Shown here: positions 50,506 to 61,930 of the stretch, piece by piece | How positions within the stretch are numbered: the stretch's first letter is position 1 | Layout of the letters: each line of letters begins with the position of its first letter | Assembly (NCBI RefSeq): GCF_030463565.1 | Contig: NC_134661.1 | Location: 8,704,542 to 8,768,541 of the forward strand | DNA: 64,000 nt | Direction: 5' to 3' | Source: Pelecanus crispus | Lineage: Eukaryota > Chordata > Aves > Pelecaniformes > Pelecanidae | Made by a program: the position numbers and the translations under genes | Notes under the pieces: generated by a model | The model's input: only the letters and a program-made list of their open reading frames with translations | Told to the model about the DNA's origin: nothing | Databases searched by the model: none

Positions 50506-53500
50506 CCTGCTTTGTGCCATGCTGATGAAGGAAGGAGTCTCTAAGAAGGAGGAAGTTTTAACTGCTGGGTGAGTCTTTGGAGAAGCCCGAGCCCTCGCCA
50601 GAATGTCTAGTCGGTGCTGTCACCTTGCGACCCGGCCCTCCTTCTGCATCTGTGTTCTTGAGCAGGGAAGGGGCCGTGCCGCATGCGCGCACCGGCTGTT
50701 GTACGAGCGGAACCCTTTCCCTCGGGGACGGTTGGGGGTGTCGACAGCGGGGCGCTGGGCCGTCTTCCGGACCTGCGGAGGGCCTGGCCTCTCGCGGTTC
50801 TCGCGCCGAGGACCGGCACTGCGCTGGGGATGGACGGCGAGGAATGTGGCAATGCTGGTGAAAGCGCGGTCTGATGTGAAGCCGGAGGCCGCGTGGTGGA
50901 GGGAAGCGAGCGTTCACACGTTTTCACTGATGAAAGGGTTTCCTGTAGTAGAAGGAGCCATTCTTGATTGCATCCGGTATTTCCTTTCTTTTAGCAAACC
51001 TGGTCCACCGTGTTCAAACGGTGGGCGTTTCCGCAGCGGGTATTTGCAGAGGGAGAGGCGCCCGGGGGATAATTGACCGCTTGCGCGCGAGGAGACTGCC
51101 CTTGCGGACGAACGTTTTTCTGGTCTCCTGACACACGTGCATTGTGAATATCCCCAGGGGCCCAGTTCGGATAGCGTAATGATGCTCTTTGGAGAAACGC
51201 TCACGCCCTGTCACGGTGCGTGGTTTGAACGGAAGCTCCCGCTCTCCCGTGGGTTGTGCAGTTAAGGAGATGGGGCAAAGGGGAGGAAAAGCCTCACTGA
51301 AGAGCGGTCTCCTAGGCCTGACTGGATTCGCTAGCTCTGCTCTCCTGTTACGGTACCTCCTGAGGTGGGGGTCGTCGCCCCACCTTACGCAGGATGCGAC
51401 CCACTGAAAAAGCAGTCGTTCTCTTGACGGTGCGTGTGAAACAACGCATCGCGTTCCTCAGAAGGACAAATCGGCCCACAATGTGTTTGGTGTGCTGCTG
51501 CAAAAGGATTTACAGGCAGGAAGTTCCGGGCGTCTCTTGAAAGTGTCTGGAGGTAGGGAAGGCCAGAGTTGCCTGGGGCTCGGATTGAAGGTGCTGCTGC
51601 GTGCCAGCAGGAGGGACTCTCTTTTCCGGTTTTCCTGCCGATTCCCCGCAAGGCTGGGCACGTGTGAGAAATTGGACTGGGGCAGCTGCCTGACCGGGAA
51701 CCTCTTCTCCATCCGTTTGTTTTGGTCCGGGAGTCTTTCTGTCATCCCCGAGCTCTTTCACGTCTCTTATCTTTTGTTTCTTTCCTCGCCTGCACGGTAC
51801 TGTGGCTTTGTTTGCGGCCCCGTGTGCTACAGATGTCGGAGCGCTCGCTGTTTCTTGCTGAAAACAGCTTTCCTCTATGCGAGCGCCCGGTTCCTGCTGC
51901 AGCGCTGGCGGAAGCTGGCAATCCGCGGCTCGCCTCTAGCGATCCGGCTACCGGTTTGACGTAGCCTTCCATTGCTGGGTCAGTCCTTCGCAGGCGTGCC
52001 CTTGTTCCCAGAGCCTCGGGGTTTGGTTCTGGTTTGGCATGCTCTCTTCCGCCATCCCCGCTATGACTCCGCCTCTGTTGCTAACGGTACATGAATATCC
52101 TGCACTGCGGTCCGTGGAACGAACGGCGCGTGGGATGCACGATGGTCGGCGCGTATCTTCCCTTGAATTTTTGGCAGCGCTCTTTATCGTGGGCAGTAAA
52201 TTGCTGTGACAGTTTGCATCTGCTTAGATAGCTTGCAAAGGAAAGGGGTATTGTCAAGTGCTGCCAGAGCGCATCCCCAAACGTTAATTCCCGCACCCGC
52301 TCCTCTTTCCTAGCGGAGATGTACCTTCCGCCGTTTCATTGCTTCTCCAAAGTTGTACGGTGTAGGAGCGATGTCATAACCTTTTATCTTCTTCCAAATG
52401 TTCTCGGTAAGCCCAGGATGGTTTTCAGGGTGTTTGGGTAAACTGCTCTTTGAGGGACACGGGGATAAGGGGGAACAGCTCAGCTGCGTGCACCGGGAGT
52501 TTCTTAGTTCTGATGTGCTCGCGATTAACGTGTCGATCCTTTCTCTTCGTATCCATACGCGGCTTCCTTTCTTGCACGTGCGGTTGTTTTCATCCCCCAA
52601 GTAGCAGACGGCTGGTTTTGTTAGTTGCGGCTACGTGCGCACGGGTGACTCTCCCGGCTTCCCGAAGCCGCGAACGGTAACGCATCTGCCTTGCGAGGGA
52701 GGTGCGATTATTGGCGTGAGAAACGATTCTTCTATCCCGATCTTCTTGGAAGGAAAGGGAAGGTCACGCTGGGCTTTGGCCTCCAGAAAGCGTGAAGACA
52801 GAGAGTCCCGGGGAGTTTCTCCCATAGAACTGCTGCTTAAAGAAATCTCTTTTGCATTTAATCCCTGCTTGTGCTGCTGGCTTTAGGACAGAAGAAATGC
52901 TCTTTGAAGTCTGCTTTTCCCCATTTAACTCCCTCTGGATACCCGTGCCCTCACCTTGGTGCTGTTGCAGGGTCTGCGGCGTTTCGTAACACCCGGGACT
53001 GCGGAGCGACCTCAGTGCACAGCACGGGCCGCTGTCTAACTTTTTAGACTCGAGTGATCTGTCGGTGCCAGGTTGCCGTCTCAGGGTAGGCTCGATATTT
53101 GCACCTTGTGAAGTCGGTCCTCGACCGAATACACGGGGGAAGAGGGGCGGCAGAGCGGTGGGCTCGAACGCACGGAGGCTTCCGAAGGAGTTCAACCCGC
53201 TTATGAGGGCCTGCATTCCGAATGCCGTGTTTTGCCACCGGCTACGCAAGTAGAAACGGTGACTGGTAAATGAAGCCAAAGTATATGTTTTGGGTTTTGG
53301 GGTTGGGTTTTTTTTTTTTGCTATTTTGGCTGAACAGAGTTACTAGAACTTAGCTATGCTCTGTATTTTTACTTCTCTGAAGAAAACAGATTTCTCTAGC
53401 TGTAAGTATGCTTGTAAGTATCTTTCTGTCTGGATATATTCTCTCCTCGTGTTTTGGTAAGGCTTTTTAAGGGCCTCCCTGTCAAAAAAGCCCTCGGCCC

Positions 53501-54279
53501 GCGATGGGTATCCTCTCGAGGCGAGACGAAACAGGCATGGGACGAAATGGAGGGAACCGCAAAAGCCTCAGCGTTTTGGGGGTGCCGTAGGCTTTGGCGT
53601 GACAGACATCTGACTGAGGCCTGATACTCGGAGAGGGCGCTCAAAGGCCACGTGTTCGAGGGATCACGCGCGTGCACGTAATTAGAGCGCGCTCTGCGAA
53701 TGCCTGTACCGGTCACGCTGAGGACGGCAACGGGGCCGATCGGTGGGTTGGGAGAGCGGCCTTACAGCTTTCTGTGGCGTCCGCAAAATTTTTCTTACGT
53801 GGACCCCTGTGGGGGCAGACCTGAGCAAGCGAGTCGGACTTCTGCCCCCACGAGCACCCTCACGCTGCTTAGGTAGTTGAGGATGGGTTTTTTTAGGCAG
53901 ATTGGCTGCAACGGCGGAGAGCGAGGGGAAGCTACTCAGGTAGAGAGCTAGTTAGAAAACAGCGGAGGGGAGCGTAATGAGAACTTCTTCAAACCGATAT
54001 AAGAGGGCCACGGGCATGCGCCGTTTCTATCCTAGAACTGGGCACGCTGCAAAGCGTACGGCGCTTACGAATGTTTTTGTTCTGCTTTTCTGTCTTTAGC
54101 GATGCCACTTCCTTCCTGCGATGGCTTCTCTTGGTTCATTGTTTGCTAAACCTGCAGAGAAGTCATTTCTGGGTAGCTGGCGAGATGCTTGACTGTTGGG
54201 TGGCTGGCGTTTGGGTGTTTTGGGGGTCTTTTGCATTGTTCTCCCCTCCCTCCCTCCTTCCCTCCCTCCATCCCCCTAG
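50506..54279. other. No gene recognised; possible long terminal intron of C2CD2L
   Basis: GC-moderate, CpG-rich sequence with scattered chance open frames on both strands. A G/T tract lies at about 53287-53320 and a CCCTCC pyrimidine tract at 54239-54276 just before the acceptor at 54279. No canonical AATAAA was noticed between the C2CD2L stop and 54.6 kb, which leaves room for a distal last exon. Confidence 0.4.
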
Positions 54280-54690
54280 GTCATGGTAGAGTAACAATCC
54301 CAGTGGTGGTCAAACTTCTAGAAAAGGTCTTTGTGCACTTGCGGTAGCACAGCTCCTTCTACAGGCACGACTGCTCCACACCACCTTTCCTTGCTCATAC
54401 AGGTACCGGACCAAATACCCATGCTGAATTTGAAGTAGCACCCCTCCTTGTGCGTGCTCTTTTGTACTTTGATGCCTTCTCTCTGGGTGGATTATTTTAA
54501 CCCCAGATTGTTTAGAGGGGGAAAAAAATAGGAACTGTGTAGCTATTTAAGAGATGAGGATAAAATGACCTAATTCAGACTAAATGAATGAAGTTCTTGC
54601 ACCTTTGTAAATGTCGAAGAAGAATTCCATTGCTGTGTAATGGCTGAACCTGTTAACTTATTAAACCACGTGGAAAACGAAACTTGACCC
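54280..54690 (+). other. C2CD2L: Candidate alternative terminal exon / distal 3'UTR of C2CD2L
   Basis: A long CT tract ends in CCCCCTAG at 54272-54279. A donor CAG/GTGAGA at 49624 inside the last C2CD2L coding exon would splice here in frame, replacing the final GEN with GHGRVTIPVVVKLLEKVFVH LR and a stop at 54345-54347. About 310 AT-rich, UTR-like bases follow to ATTAAA at 54660-54665. The alternative is an unspliced 3'UTR or an unrelated transcript. Confidence 0.4.
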
Positions 54691-55511
54691 TGGGTCTGAC
54701 TTCTTCATACCTGCTGGAGTTGGGCTTTGGCTTTCTAGAAGCTCAGGGAGGTAGCCGATTCGTAGCCGCCTTTTGTAAGACTGTTGTCTCTGAACAGCCC
54801 TTTTTGCCAAATGCAGATGCACGGGTTTACGATCCGTAAGATCGTGGCGAGGGCGGTAGCCTTTGCGGTGCTCCTACGAGGCAAGGGATTCCCGAGACGG
54901 CGGCGTCGGCCCCGGAAGGCGCGACCGGCGCCGAGACCTTCGGCGGAGCCCGGACGGTACCCTGGCAGGGTCGGTTACGGCTTCTCGGGGTGCCCTCGCG
55001 GAGCGGGGAGAGCCCTGCCCTCTCCCTCGCGAGCGCCCGCTTCGGCGTTTTCTTCTCCCTTGGCCTGCCCTGCTTTCCCTCGTTTCTTGTCCTCGCTTCG
55101 CTGTGGAGCCCGCAACTCCAGCTGCAAAGTCCAGGTAGGCCAGGGAGCCTGCGCGTTTCCACTCCGGGAAGGGCTCTTCCCGCGGGGAAGGTGGCGGTGT
55201 CGGGCGGGGGGCGGGGGGAAGCCTCGTCTCCCGCACGGTTCCTGTGGCGTGAGAGACGCCGTCTGACCGCCGCAGTCGGCAGGTCCGGAGCGGCGGGAGG
55301 GCGGTGCGGGGCCGGGAGAGGGCCGTGGGTAACGGGGGGAGCCGGGGAGGGGGGGGGGGGGGGGGGCAAACGCCCCGGCGCCCGTCAGCGCCCTTGCGCG
55401 CCGCCGCCTGGCGGCCGAAGCGGGCTACTGCGGCGCCGAAGCCGCGCACGCGCACGTTCCGGCAGCGGCTCCGGCCCCTCCCGCGGCGCATGCGCGGTGC
55501 CCGGGAGCAAC
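54691..55511 (+). promoter_or_regulatory. CpG-island promoter with NRF1 site upstream of a new transcription unit
   Basis: Sequence becomes very CpG-rich from about 54.85 kb. It includes an 18-G run at 55349-55366, a palindromic GCGCATGCGC (NRF1) at 55486-55495 and a YY1-like AACATGGCGGC over the ATG at 55512. This is the same arrangement as the VPS11 promoter. Long open frames here on both strands come from the GC-rich composition. Confidence 0.6.
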
Positions 55512-56126
55512 ATGGCGGCGCGTCGGGAGCTATTCTTTCTGGCCGCGGTGGCGGCGGCGGCAGGTGAGGGCCGGGACCGGCCGTGCGGCGAGCGAGACCC
55601 TTCGGCGGTCGCAGGCTCGGGGCTCTTTCCCGCCTGCCTGGGGGTAGTGGGGCGGCGGGGCTCGGCACCGTGGTGCGCGGGAGCTGTTGGGAGCGGGCCG
55701 GGGCCCTGCCCGTACCCCGTTCGATTGCGAGAGGCCCGTTGCCGCCGCGGCTGCCCGTGGACGGGGACTGCCGGGAGCCCCCCGGGGCGGGGCGGGGGCC
55801 CGGAGGCCCGCGGGACGTTTCCAGCCTGGGGGGAGCAAAGGTAACTGTCGATAACGGTTGCTCATTCTTTTCGTCTCCTGGGGCGGCCCTGAGGACTAAG
55901 TTATCGGTTCCTTCTCTTGGGGTGTCGCTGGCTGCATGCGGCTTAGGTTTGCTGGTGTCGTCCCTGGCTTGCCTTGTTATTGTAGTGGGGTGCGCGGAAA
56001 GGGAAAGGTCTAACGCTCGCTGTCTTTTTAGACGAGCCGCTGTGGCTGAAGTTGAAGAGAATGGACAAAGGCGAACCAGCTGCAGAACGACGATCCAACT
56101 GGAAGCTGTCTCTGTCTGCGGAATAG
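55512..56126 (+). CDS. Unrecognised two-exon start with signal-peptide-like leader
   Basis: Exon 1 (55512-55563) begins at an ATG in a CpG/NRF1/YY1 context and encodes MAARRELFFLAAVAAAA, a good n-region plus hydrophobic core for a signal peptide. It ends at a strong donor, CAG/GTGAGG. A strong acceptor TGTCTTTTTAG at 56021-56031 opens exon 2 in phase, giving DEPLWLKLKRMDKGEPAAER then RSNWKLSLSAE and a stop at 56124-56126. The product would be 48 residues. The second frame of exon 2 is also open and reaches a donor-like GTGAGG at about 56146, so the true splice pattern is uncertain and more exons may lie beyond the window. In human HINFP follows C2CD2L here, but nothing zinc-finger-like is visible. 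Family not recognised. Confidence 0.35.
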
Positions 56127-56479
56127 AGGAACCGTGCGTCTGTCAGTGAGGAACGATCCCAATTAATGGCCCTCGGCAGACCGCATCGCTAACGTGTAAT
56201 GCAGGGTCTGTATATGTATCCAAAGGTACTGTAACTCCGTGTATTCTACGCACGCGTGCGAGTGAGAGACGCTATGTATCTGTGAAACCTTTCGCTTAAA
56301 CAGCCGTAAGGCGCTAGCTGTGCTCTCTTAGATAGATGACGGTCGAGTAACCAGAGCTATAGAAGAGGAAGGGGGAGAGGCGGAGAGAGAAGCGTCCGAA
56401 TTGTACGTTTCTCTGGGCGGTGCCGAGAGCGGGAGCTGCGGTGAGTCCTGGGCCCTTGGGTGTGCGTCCCCCTTCTTCC
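56127..56479. other. No gene recognised
   Basis: Ordinary mixed sequence between the candidate exon 2 and the start of the pyrimidine-rich arrays. Confidence 0.4.
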
Positions 56480-57610
56480 GCATCCCGGTCCGCATCCCCC
56501 GCCCCTCCTTGGATCTGCCTTTCCCCACCTCCGTCTCTCCGTTGCGCTGTCCTTTGTTCCTCAGTTGTTCTCTTTTTGCCTGTCCGTCCCTCTGCCCGGC
56601 TCCCTGACTCTCGTTCCCTCTCTGTAATTTTTTTCCACTCATCCGTACTCTTGTTCTCTCTCTTCTCTTCTCCTCGGTCCCTGTTGCTCTTTTTGCCTCT
56701 CTGTCCCTCTCCCTGTCCCTATTTTTTTTTTCCCTGCTCCACCTCTTGCTGTTCTGCTCCCTGTTCCTCTCTTTCTGTCTGTGTGCTGTTCTGTGCCCCT
56801 GTCCTTCCCCCTTCTGATTCTCTGTCGTTCTCCATGCCTGCCCCCGGCGCTATCTCCCCCCACCTGTCCCGCTCTTTTTTTTCTGTATTTCATTTTCTGG
56901 CTGCCTGTCCTTCAGCTTTTTTTATATTCCTCCGTTCCTTCTCTTTTGCTAGGCAGTCCTCTGTTCCTCCTGTCCCTCTCTTTTCTTTCTATGTCTACTT
57001 TTATCGAGATGTCTAACTCTGTTTTAGTATTATTTTCTGTCTCTCCTGTATCCCGTTGCTTTTAAATCTTTTGCTGTATCTGCTTTTGCCCTGCTCGCTG
57101 TCTTTTTCTATTTTATTCTAGTCTGTGCTGTACCCCGTTGCTTTTTAATTTTCTTTCTCTGTCTTTGTTTATTTACTTTGATGTGCCTGGTTTTTAATTT
57201 TTTCCTTTATTTCCTTAATCTTTCTGCTTTTTAAATTTTTTTCTGTATCTGCTTTTATCTAGTTCCTGTCTGCATTTTTTAGTTCTTCCTTGTCTGTTGG
57301 CTACTCTCTCAATTTTCCAATTTTCTTTCCGTGTCTCTGTTTATTTAGTTGGTTGTCCCTGTTTTTTAACTTTATTCTCCTTTAATGCCTCCATTTTTCA
57401 ATTTTTTTCTATGTCTACTTTCTTTTATCTAGTTTTCTGTCCCTATTTTTAGGTTTTTTTTTCTCCTGCTTTGTACCCTTTTGGTTTTTAAAATTTCCTT
57501 TCTTTGTCTACTTTTATCAAGCTGTTCATTCCTGTTTTTCAAATCTTTCTTCTTCATCACGTACCCTGTCGCTTTTTAAATTTTCTTTTTATGTCTTCTC
57601 CCCCCCCCCA
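56480..57610 (+). repeat. Pyrimidine-rich tandem array, period about 86 bp
   Basis: From about 57.06 kb the landmark TTTTTAAATTTTCTTTCTAT-like box recurs near 57058, 57140, 57228, 57312, 57398, 57488 and 57573, spaced 82-90 bases. Between boxes come CTGTCCCTG and CTGTACCC-type segments. The part at 56480-57050 has the same style but is more C-rich and decayed. Plus-strand purines are scarce. The family recurs at 63.65-64.0 kb. Confidence 0.8.
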
Positions 57611-57744
57611 TGGTTCATCCCAACGCTTTAGAGGGTCTCCTCGGCATGCTGTTATCTCTCGAGTGTAATTTGTACCCCTCTCAGTTTGCCAGAACGTCTC
57701 CTCGGGTCATCCCTCTTCCTCAGAGCAGTCTTCGTGTCCTCTCC

Positions 57745-60125
57745 TCCGTCTCGCTTGCCTCCTATTGGTCAGCGTCTCCCTCGCAACGCCTGTACTCTCT
57801 TCAAATCCCCTCCCGAGTACTTTTGTGCCCTCGAGCCTCCTTCCGTCTCTCCGGCCGCCTTGGCACCCCTCTGTTTCTGTCACGATGCTTCCTGCGAGAG
57901 TCCTCGTGTTCCACGGCCGTCGTCTTTAGCTGTGCGGCAGGCTTTGTATCTTTTCTTGTTCAGAGAGAACTGTTTCTCGGGCTTTCGTTTTGCCCCAGAG
58001 CACTCTTACCTTCCCCTCCGCCGCATCAGATGCCTCCGTTTGGTCCCTGGTCCACTGAGGACGCCTGTGCTCTGTTCAGAACCTCTCCCGAGTACCTCAT
58101 TGTGTCAGTAATGCTTTGTTTGTCTCTGTGTCTGTGTTCCCCCGCGGCCCTCTCGTTCCCGTCACGACGCCTCCCGAGACCGTCCTCGTGCCCCGCAGCG
58201 CTCTTTGCGCTCTGCGGCCCTCTTTGTGTCTCTCTTTGCGTCTCTCTTACTCGGACAGAACTCTTCCTCGGGCTTGCTCTTTGCCCCAGAGCTCCCTTAC
58301 CTCGTTTGTCGCCATCTAGGACGTCGCCGTTCGGTCACTTGTCCCCTGAGGATGTCTGTACGTTGCCGGGACGCCCTCTCGAGTTGGGTGTTGCACCCCA
58401 GAGCCGCCTTCTGTCTCTCTTTTGCTCTCGGCACTCTCCTCCCTTCATCGTGCCTCCTTCTGAGGCCGTTGTCGTGTCCCACGGCCCTCTTTTGGCTCTG
58501 TCGCGCGCTTTACGCCCTTCTCGCTCCCCGAGGACCTTCCCCGATGCTATCTTTCATCTCCAGAACGCTCACGTCGTCCCCTACGCTAGCTAGGATACCT
58601 CTGTTTGGTCCCTGGTCCCCTGAGGACACCTGTAGTCTGTTCAAATCCCCGCTGGATGACTTCATCACGTCCTTGAGCCTTCTTTTGCCTGTGCCTCTTG
58701 GAACCCTTCTGCTACTGTCACGGCGCCTCCTGAGGTGTTAGATGTTCCCCGCAGCACGCTTTTTGATCCGCAGGCCGCCCTCTGGACTCGTTTTGTTGCA
58801 ATCGTGCCTCTCCCAAGATCTCTGTTCCCGAAAAAGTGTTCTTTTTCTTCTCTGTGTCATCTAGGATGCCTCCCGAGACCACTTCCTTGCGCTCCACAGC
58901 ATTTTGGTAGCGCTTTACCTCCCTTGCGATCTGTCTTATTTCCACCCCCCACCCCCCACCGAGCCTTTCACGACCCCTCTGCTCCCAGTCGCCATGCCTC
59001 TTGAGTCCTTTGTGTCCCACGGCCCTGGTTTAACTCTGTAGCGGACTTTGATCCTCTCTTGTTCCCTCAGAAACCCGTCCTGGCATTTGTTTGCGCTTTG
59101 CAGCGCTCTTACCGTCGGAGCGCTCTGACATCTAGGGTGCCTCCATTTGGTCCCCGGCTTCCCGAGGACGCCTGTACGCTGTTTGAATCTCCTCCAGACT
59201 TCCTCCTTGCATTGCTGAGCCTCCTTTGGTCTCTCTGGCCCGATCGGGACCCCTCTAACGGTGTCGTGATGCCCATCGGTGCCTCCGAGGTTGCCCTTGG
59301 CACGCTTTTAGCTTTGTAGCGGACCGCGCGCCCCTCTTGTTGCCTCAAGACTTCCCAGGTCTGTATCTGTGACGCAGCCCAGTCATTTGGTCCTCTGTTC
59401 CCTCTAGCTGTGCCTCTGTTTGTTCCCTGGCCCTCTGATGACATGTTTACTCGGTTTGGACCCCCCTCTGCATTTAATCATCACGTCCCCCGTCCCTCTT
59501 CTGTCTCTCTGGCTCCCTCGGGATGTTTCTTCTCCCGGTCACGCCGCTTCCCGAGACCTTCCTTCCTCGTGCTCCGCATCCATCTCGTAGTGCTTTAGGT
59601 GGGGCCATCTTTGAGCTGTAGAGCGCTCGCTCGTTCCTGTACGCTAGCTGGGATTCCTCTGTTCGGTCCCCAGCCCCCCAACGGCTCCCGTAACTATTGA
59701 AGTCCCCTTTGGAGATCCTCGTTGTTACCTTTGAGGCTTCTTTGGTCTCTCGGGACTCCTCCGGTCCTTTTGCCGAGCTCTTGCGAGACATCCCCTATGC
59801 CCCAGAGCCCTCTTCTAGCTGGGGAGGGTGCTCTGCAGCCCTCTTCTCCCCTCAGAACCCTCCCGGAGTCCGCATCTATTACCCTGGTCGGTCTTTCTGT
59901 CCTCTCGCCCGTTCGGCACGCCTCCATTTGGTCCCCGGTCCCCAGAGATCATCTGCACTTTGTTCAGTTCCCTTTTGAGCTCGCTGCCTCCCCGAGGCTT
60001 CTTTAGTCTCTCCAGCCTCTTCGGGACCTCTCCAACCCCTGCAACGATGCCTCTCGTTCCTGTCGGAACCTTTGCTGAAGCCATCTTTGAGCTCCGCAGC
60101 GGTCTGTTTGTTTTCTGTGTCTTAT
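57745..60125 (+). repeat. Diverged tandem array, about nine units of roughly 275 bp
   Basis: The landmark CCTCCGTTTGGTCCCTGGTC followed by CCCTGAGGACGCCTGTACTC recurs at about 57752, 58033, 58324, 58598, 59140, 59415, 59655 and 59921, with a degraded copy starting near 58864. Each unit then carries CTCCCGAGTAC, TCACGACGCCTCCCGAGACC, GTGCCCCGCAGCGCTCTTT and GGGCTTTGTTTTTGCCCCAG segments, and often ends CATCTAG. Units are clearly diverged. Because they are C/T-rich, they leave long stop-free frames on the plus strand, which should not be read as genes. Confidence 0.85.
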
Positions 60126-61635
60126 AGTGTGTTTCTATGCGTTACCTTCCAGAAAAGGACTAGTCATTCATAGGATTGAGGTGTAGACCTGGAGAGTCTC
60201 TGAAGTACGTGATCAGAATTGAAGCCAAATTTCGCTTAACGTTGCTGCTGTTTGTCTTCACTTTTGTTCATTTCCTCACTGCCTCCCTCGTGGTTGGGAG
60301 CTCCAAATCATAATTTTTTTTCCTGTCTCTTAACACTTTTTTTTTTCCCCCCAGGTGAGGCTACGTTTCAAAGTTAATTAGCGTCCTCACAAATGCGGCG
60401 GTCGGCAAAACTGAGTTGCGGTTATTAAAACCACAGGGATGACACCAGTTGTAGAGATCTGGACTACTTGTGAACACGTATTTGTCACGTGCGGATGTCA
60501 TCGGGATACAGATCGCCGGCGCTTCATGCTCTGACAAGACGGTATAGTGAGACAGGGAAAGAAAACAAGATGCAATATCATGGTTTTGTTTTGTTGTGGC
60601 TTGTTTTTTGCGTGCTGGGTTTTGATGTTTGGGGTGTTTGTTGTTGGAGGGGGGGTGTGTGGGTGGTTTTTGTTTTTGTTTTTGTTTTTTTTTCTTTTAA
60701 AAGGAGTGCAGTGTTGACTGGTGGCAGCCTGCAGGGCTCTGTTGCTGCCCGACCTCTCCTTTTCTGCTCTTTCCCTCCTCTTCCGTGGCTGTAATTTTCA
60801 TTTGGATAATTTTAGAAGAGCAGTGAAGTTCCTTGCCCGTGTCCGTGGGGTGGTAATACCAGGAAGGTAAATGCTTGAACCAGTAGTGAGTAACTTGGCT
60901 TACAAGTAGAATTCCTGAAGCGCGAGCGGCAGTAACAAGAAGCAAATAGCAAGTTACCAAAAGTTTGCGTGTGTCAAAGACATCGAAGTTTTATTGCCAA
61001 CCGTTGTTTGGCCATATGTTCCAAATGGCTATTTTTGGTAAGCGTACGTATTTTGGGAAACCCAGGGTCGTGTGTGGAAAAATAGGTCCCTCTGTCTGCG
61101 CGTCCTGCTACGTAAATAGCATCGGAGGATAGGCTGTGCGGCGGCGGGGCCGTTGTTCCCTACTCTCGGTATTGCCGTAGTAGTGTTGCGATATTCAGAC
61201 CTCAGAGATGGGTTTAGGAACGGAAGGAGACTGCCAGCTTTCTGTAAAGGCTCTAAATGCCGACCCTTTGTCTGCCGCTTTCCTGTGTGTGAGATGAAGC
61301 TGTTTTATTCTTCTCCCTTGTTCTGGGTCTAAATACTTCTGAAGCCGTCGCTGCTGTGGGTTTGCAATTTGTGTTACTGCATTTTGGTAGGGTTCTAGTT
61401 ACGGATCGCTTCTATAGTGGTCATGTGTCAAGATGCGGTTTTCAGTTTAAAGCTCCAGAAACTGCTTTTGCTGAAATCGGGAACGCGCGGCGTAGGTGAA
61501 ATGAATCTTGCGCGCGCAGCTGTGCTCGTGGGGACGTTCGGTGGCTCCTCGTCAAGAGAGCGAGGCGCGTGCGGGCAGCCGTAGGGTCGCGCTCTGGGTC
61601 TGAGCGCGTTCTGTGTTTTTGCGCTTGGAAGGTGG
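60126..61635. other. No gene recognised; one G/T-rich tract
   Basis: AT-richer sequence after the array. A G/T tract at about 60580-60690 resembles those in C2CD2L introns. There is a pyrimidine tract and TTTTCCCCCCCAG acceptor-like sequence at about 60340-60354, with no convincing exon after it. Confidence 0.4.
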
Positions 61636-61930
61636 AGTAGAGCGTGTGCCTGTCAACTCTAAGGACAGACCAAAGCTGGAAGAAGGGACCCTAAGCGGGT
61701 TTGGTGGCGCAACTGCAATTCTAAAAGATCTTGACCGTTTGGAGAAACGGCCTGAAAAAAATTTTCTAACGCTAGCCAGAGTGTTTACTTTCATGCTAAG
61801 AATGCGTTCAAAATTGTATCAATTAGTCTTAATACCGATTGTAAGAATAGAGCGTGTGTCTGTCAAATCTAAGGACAGTCAAAAGCTGGAAGGGACTCTA
61901 AGCAGGTTTGGAGAAACAGCCTGAAACAAA
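61636..61930 (+). repeat. Imperfect direct duplication, offset about 210 bp
   Basis: AGAGCGTGTGCCTGTCAACT followed by AAGGACAGACCAAAGCTGGA at 61639 is repeated at 61849 with few changes. The following GGAGAAACGGCCTGAAA at 61740 returns as GGAGAAACAGCCTGAAA at about 61910, so one copy has a short insertion or the other a deletion. The origin is unknown. Confidence 0.8.

Noticed and set aside
54874-55844. Long frames on both strands at 54.9-55.8 kb
   Set aside because: They lie in a CpG island with Pro/Arg/Gly/Ala-rich peptides. Only the short leader exon at 55512 has start and splice support.
57610-58593. 327-codon open frame on the plus strand
   Set aside because: It runs through several units of a C/T-rich tandem array. 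Neighbouring frames are also open, and its peptide simply repeats with the DNA period. Composition explains the lack of stops.
56480-60125. CRISPR-like alternation of repeats
   Set aside because: Units are contiguous, diverged and C/T-rich, with no identical short repeats or unique spacers, in a vertebrate genome.
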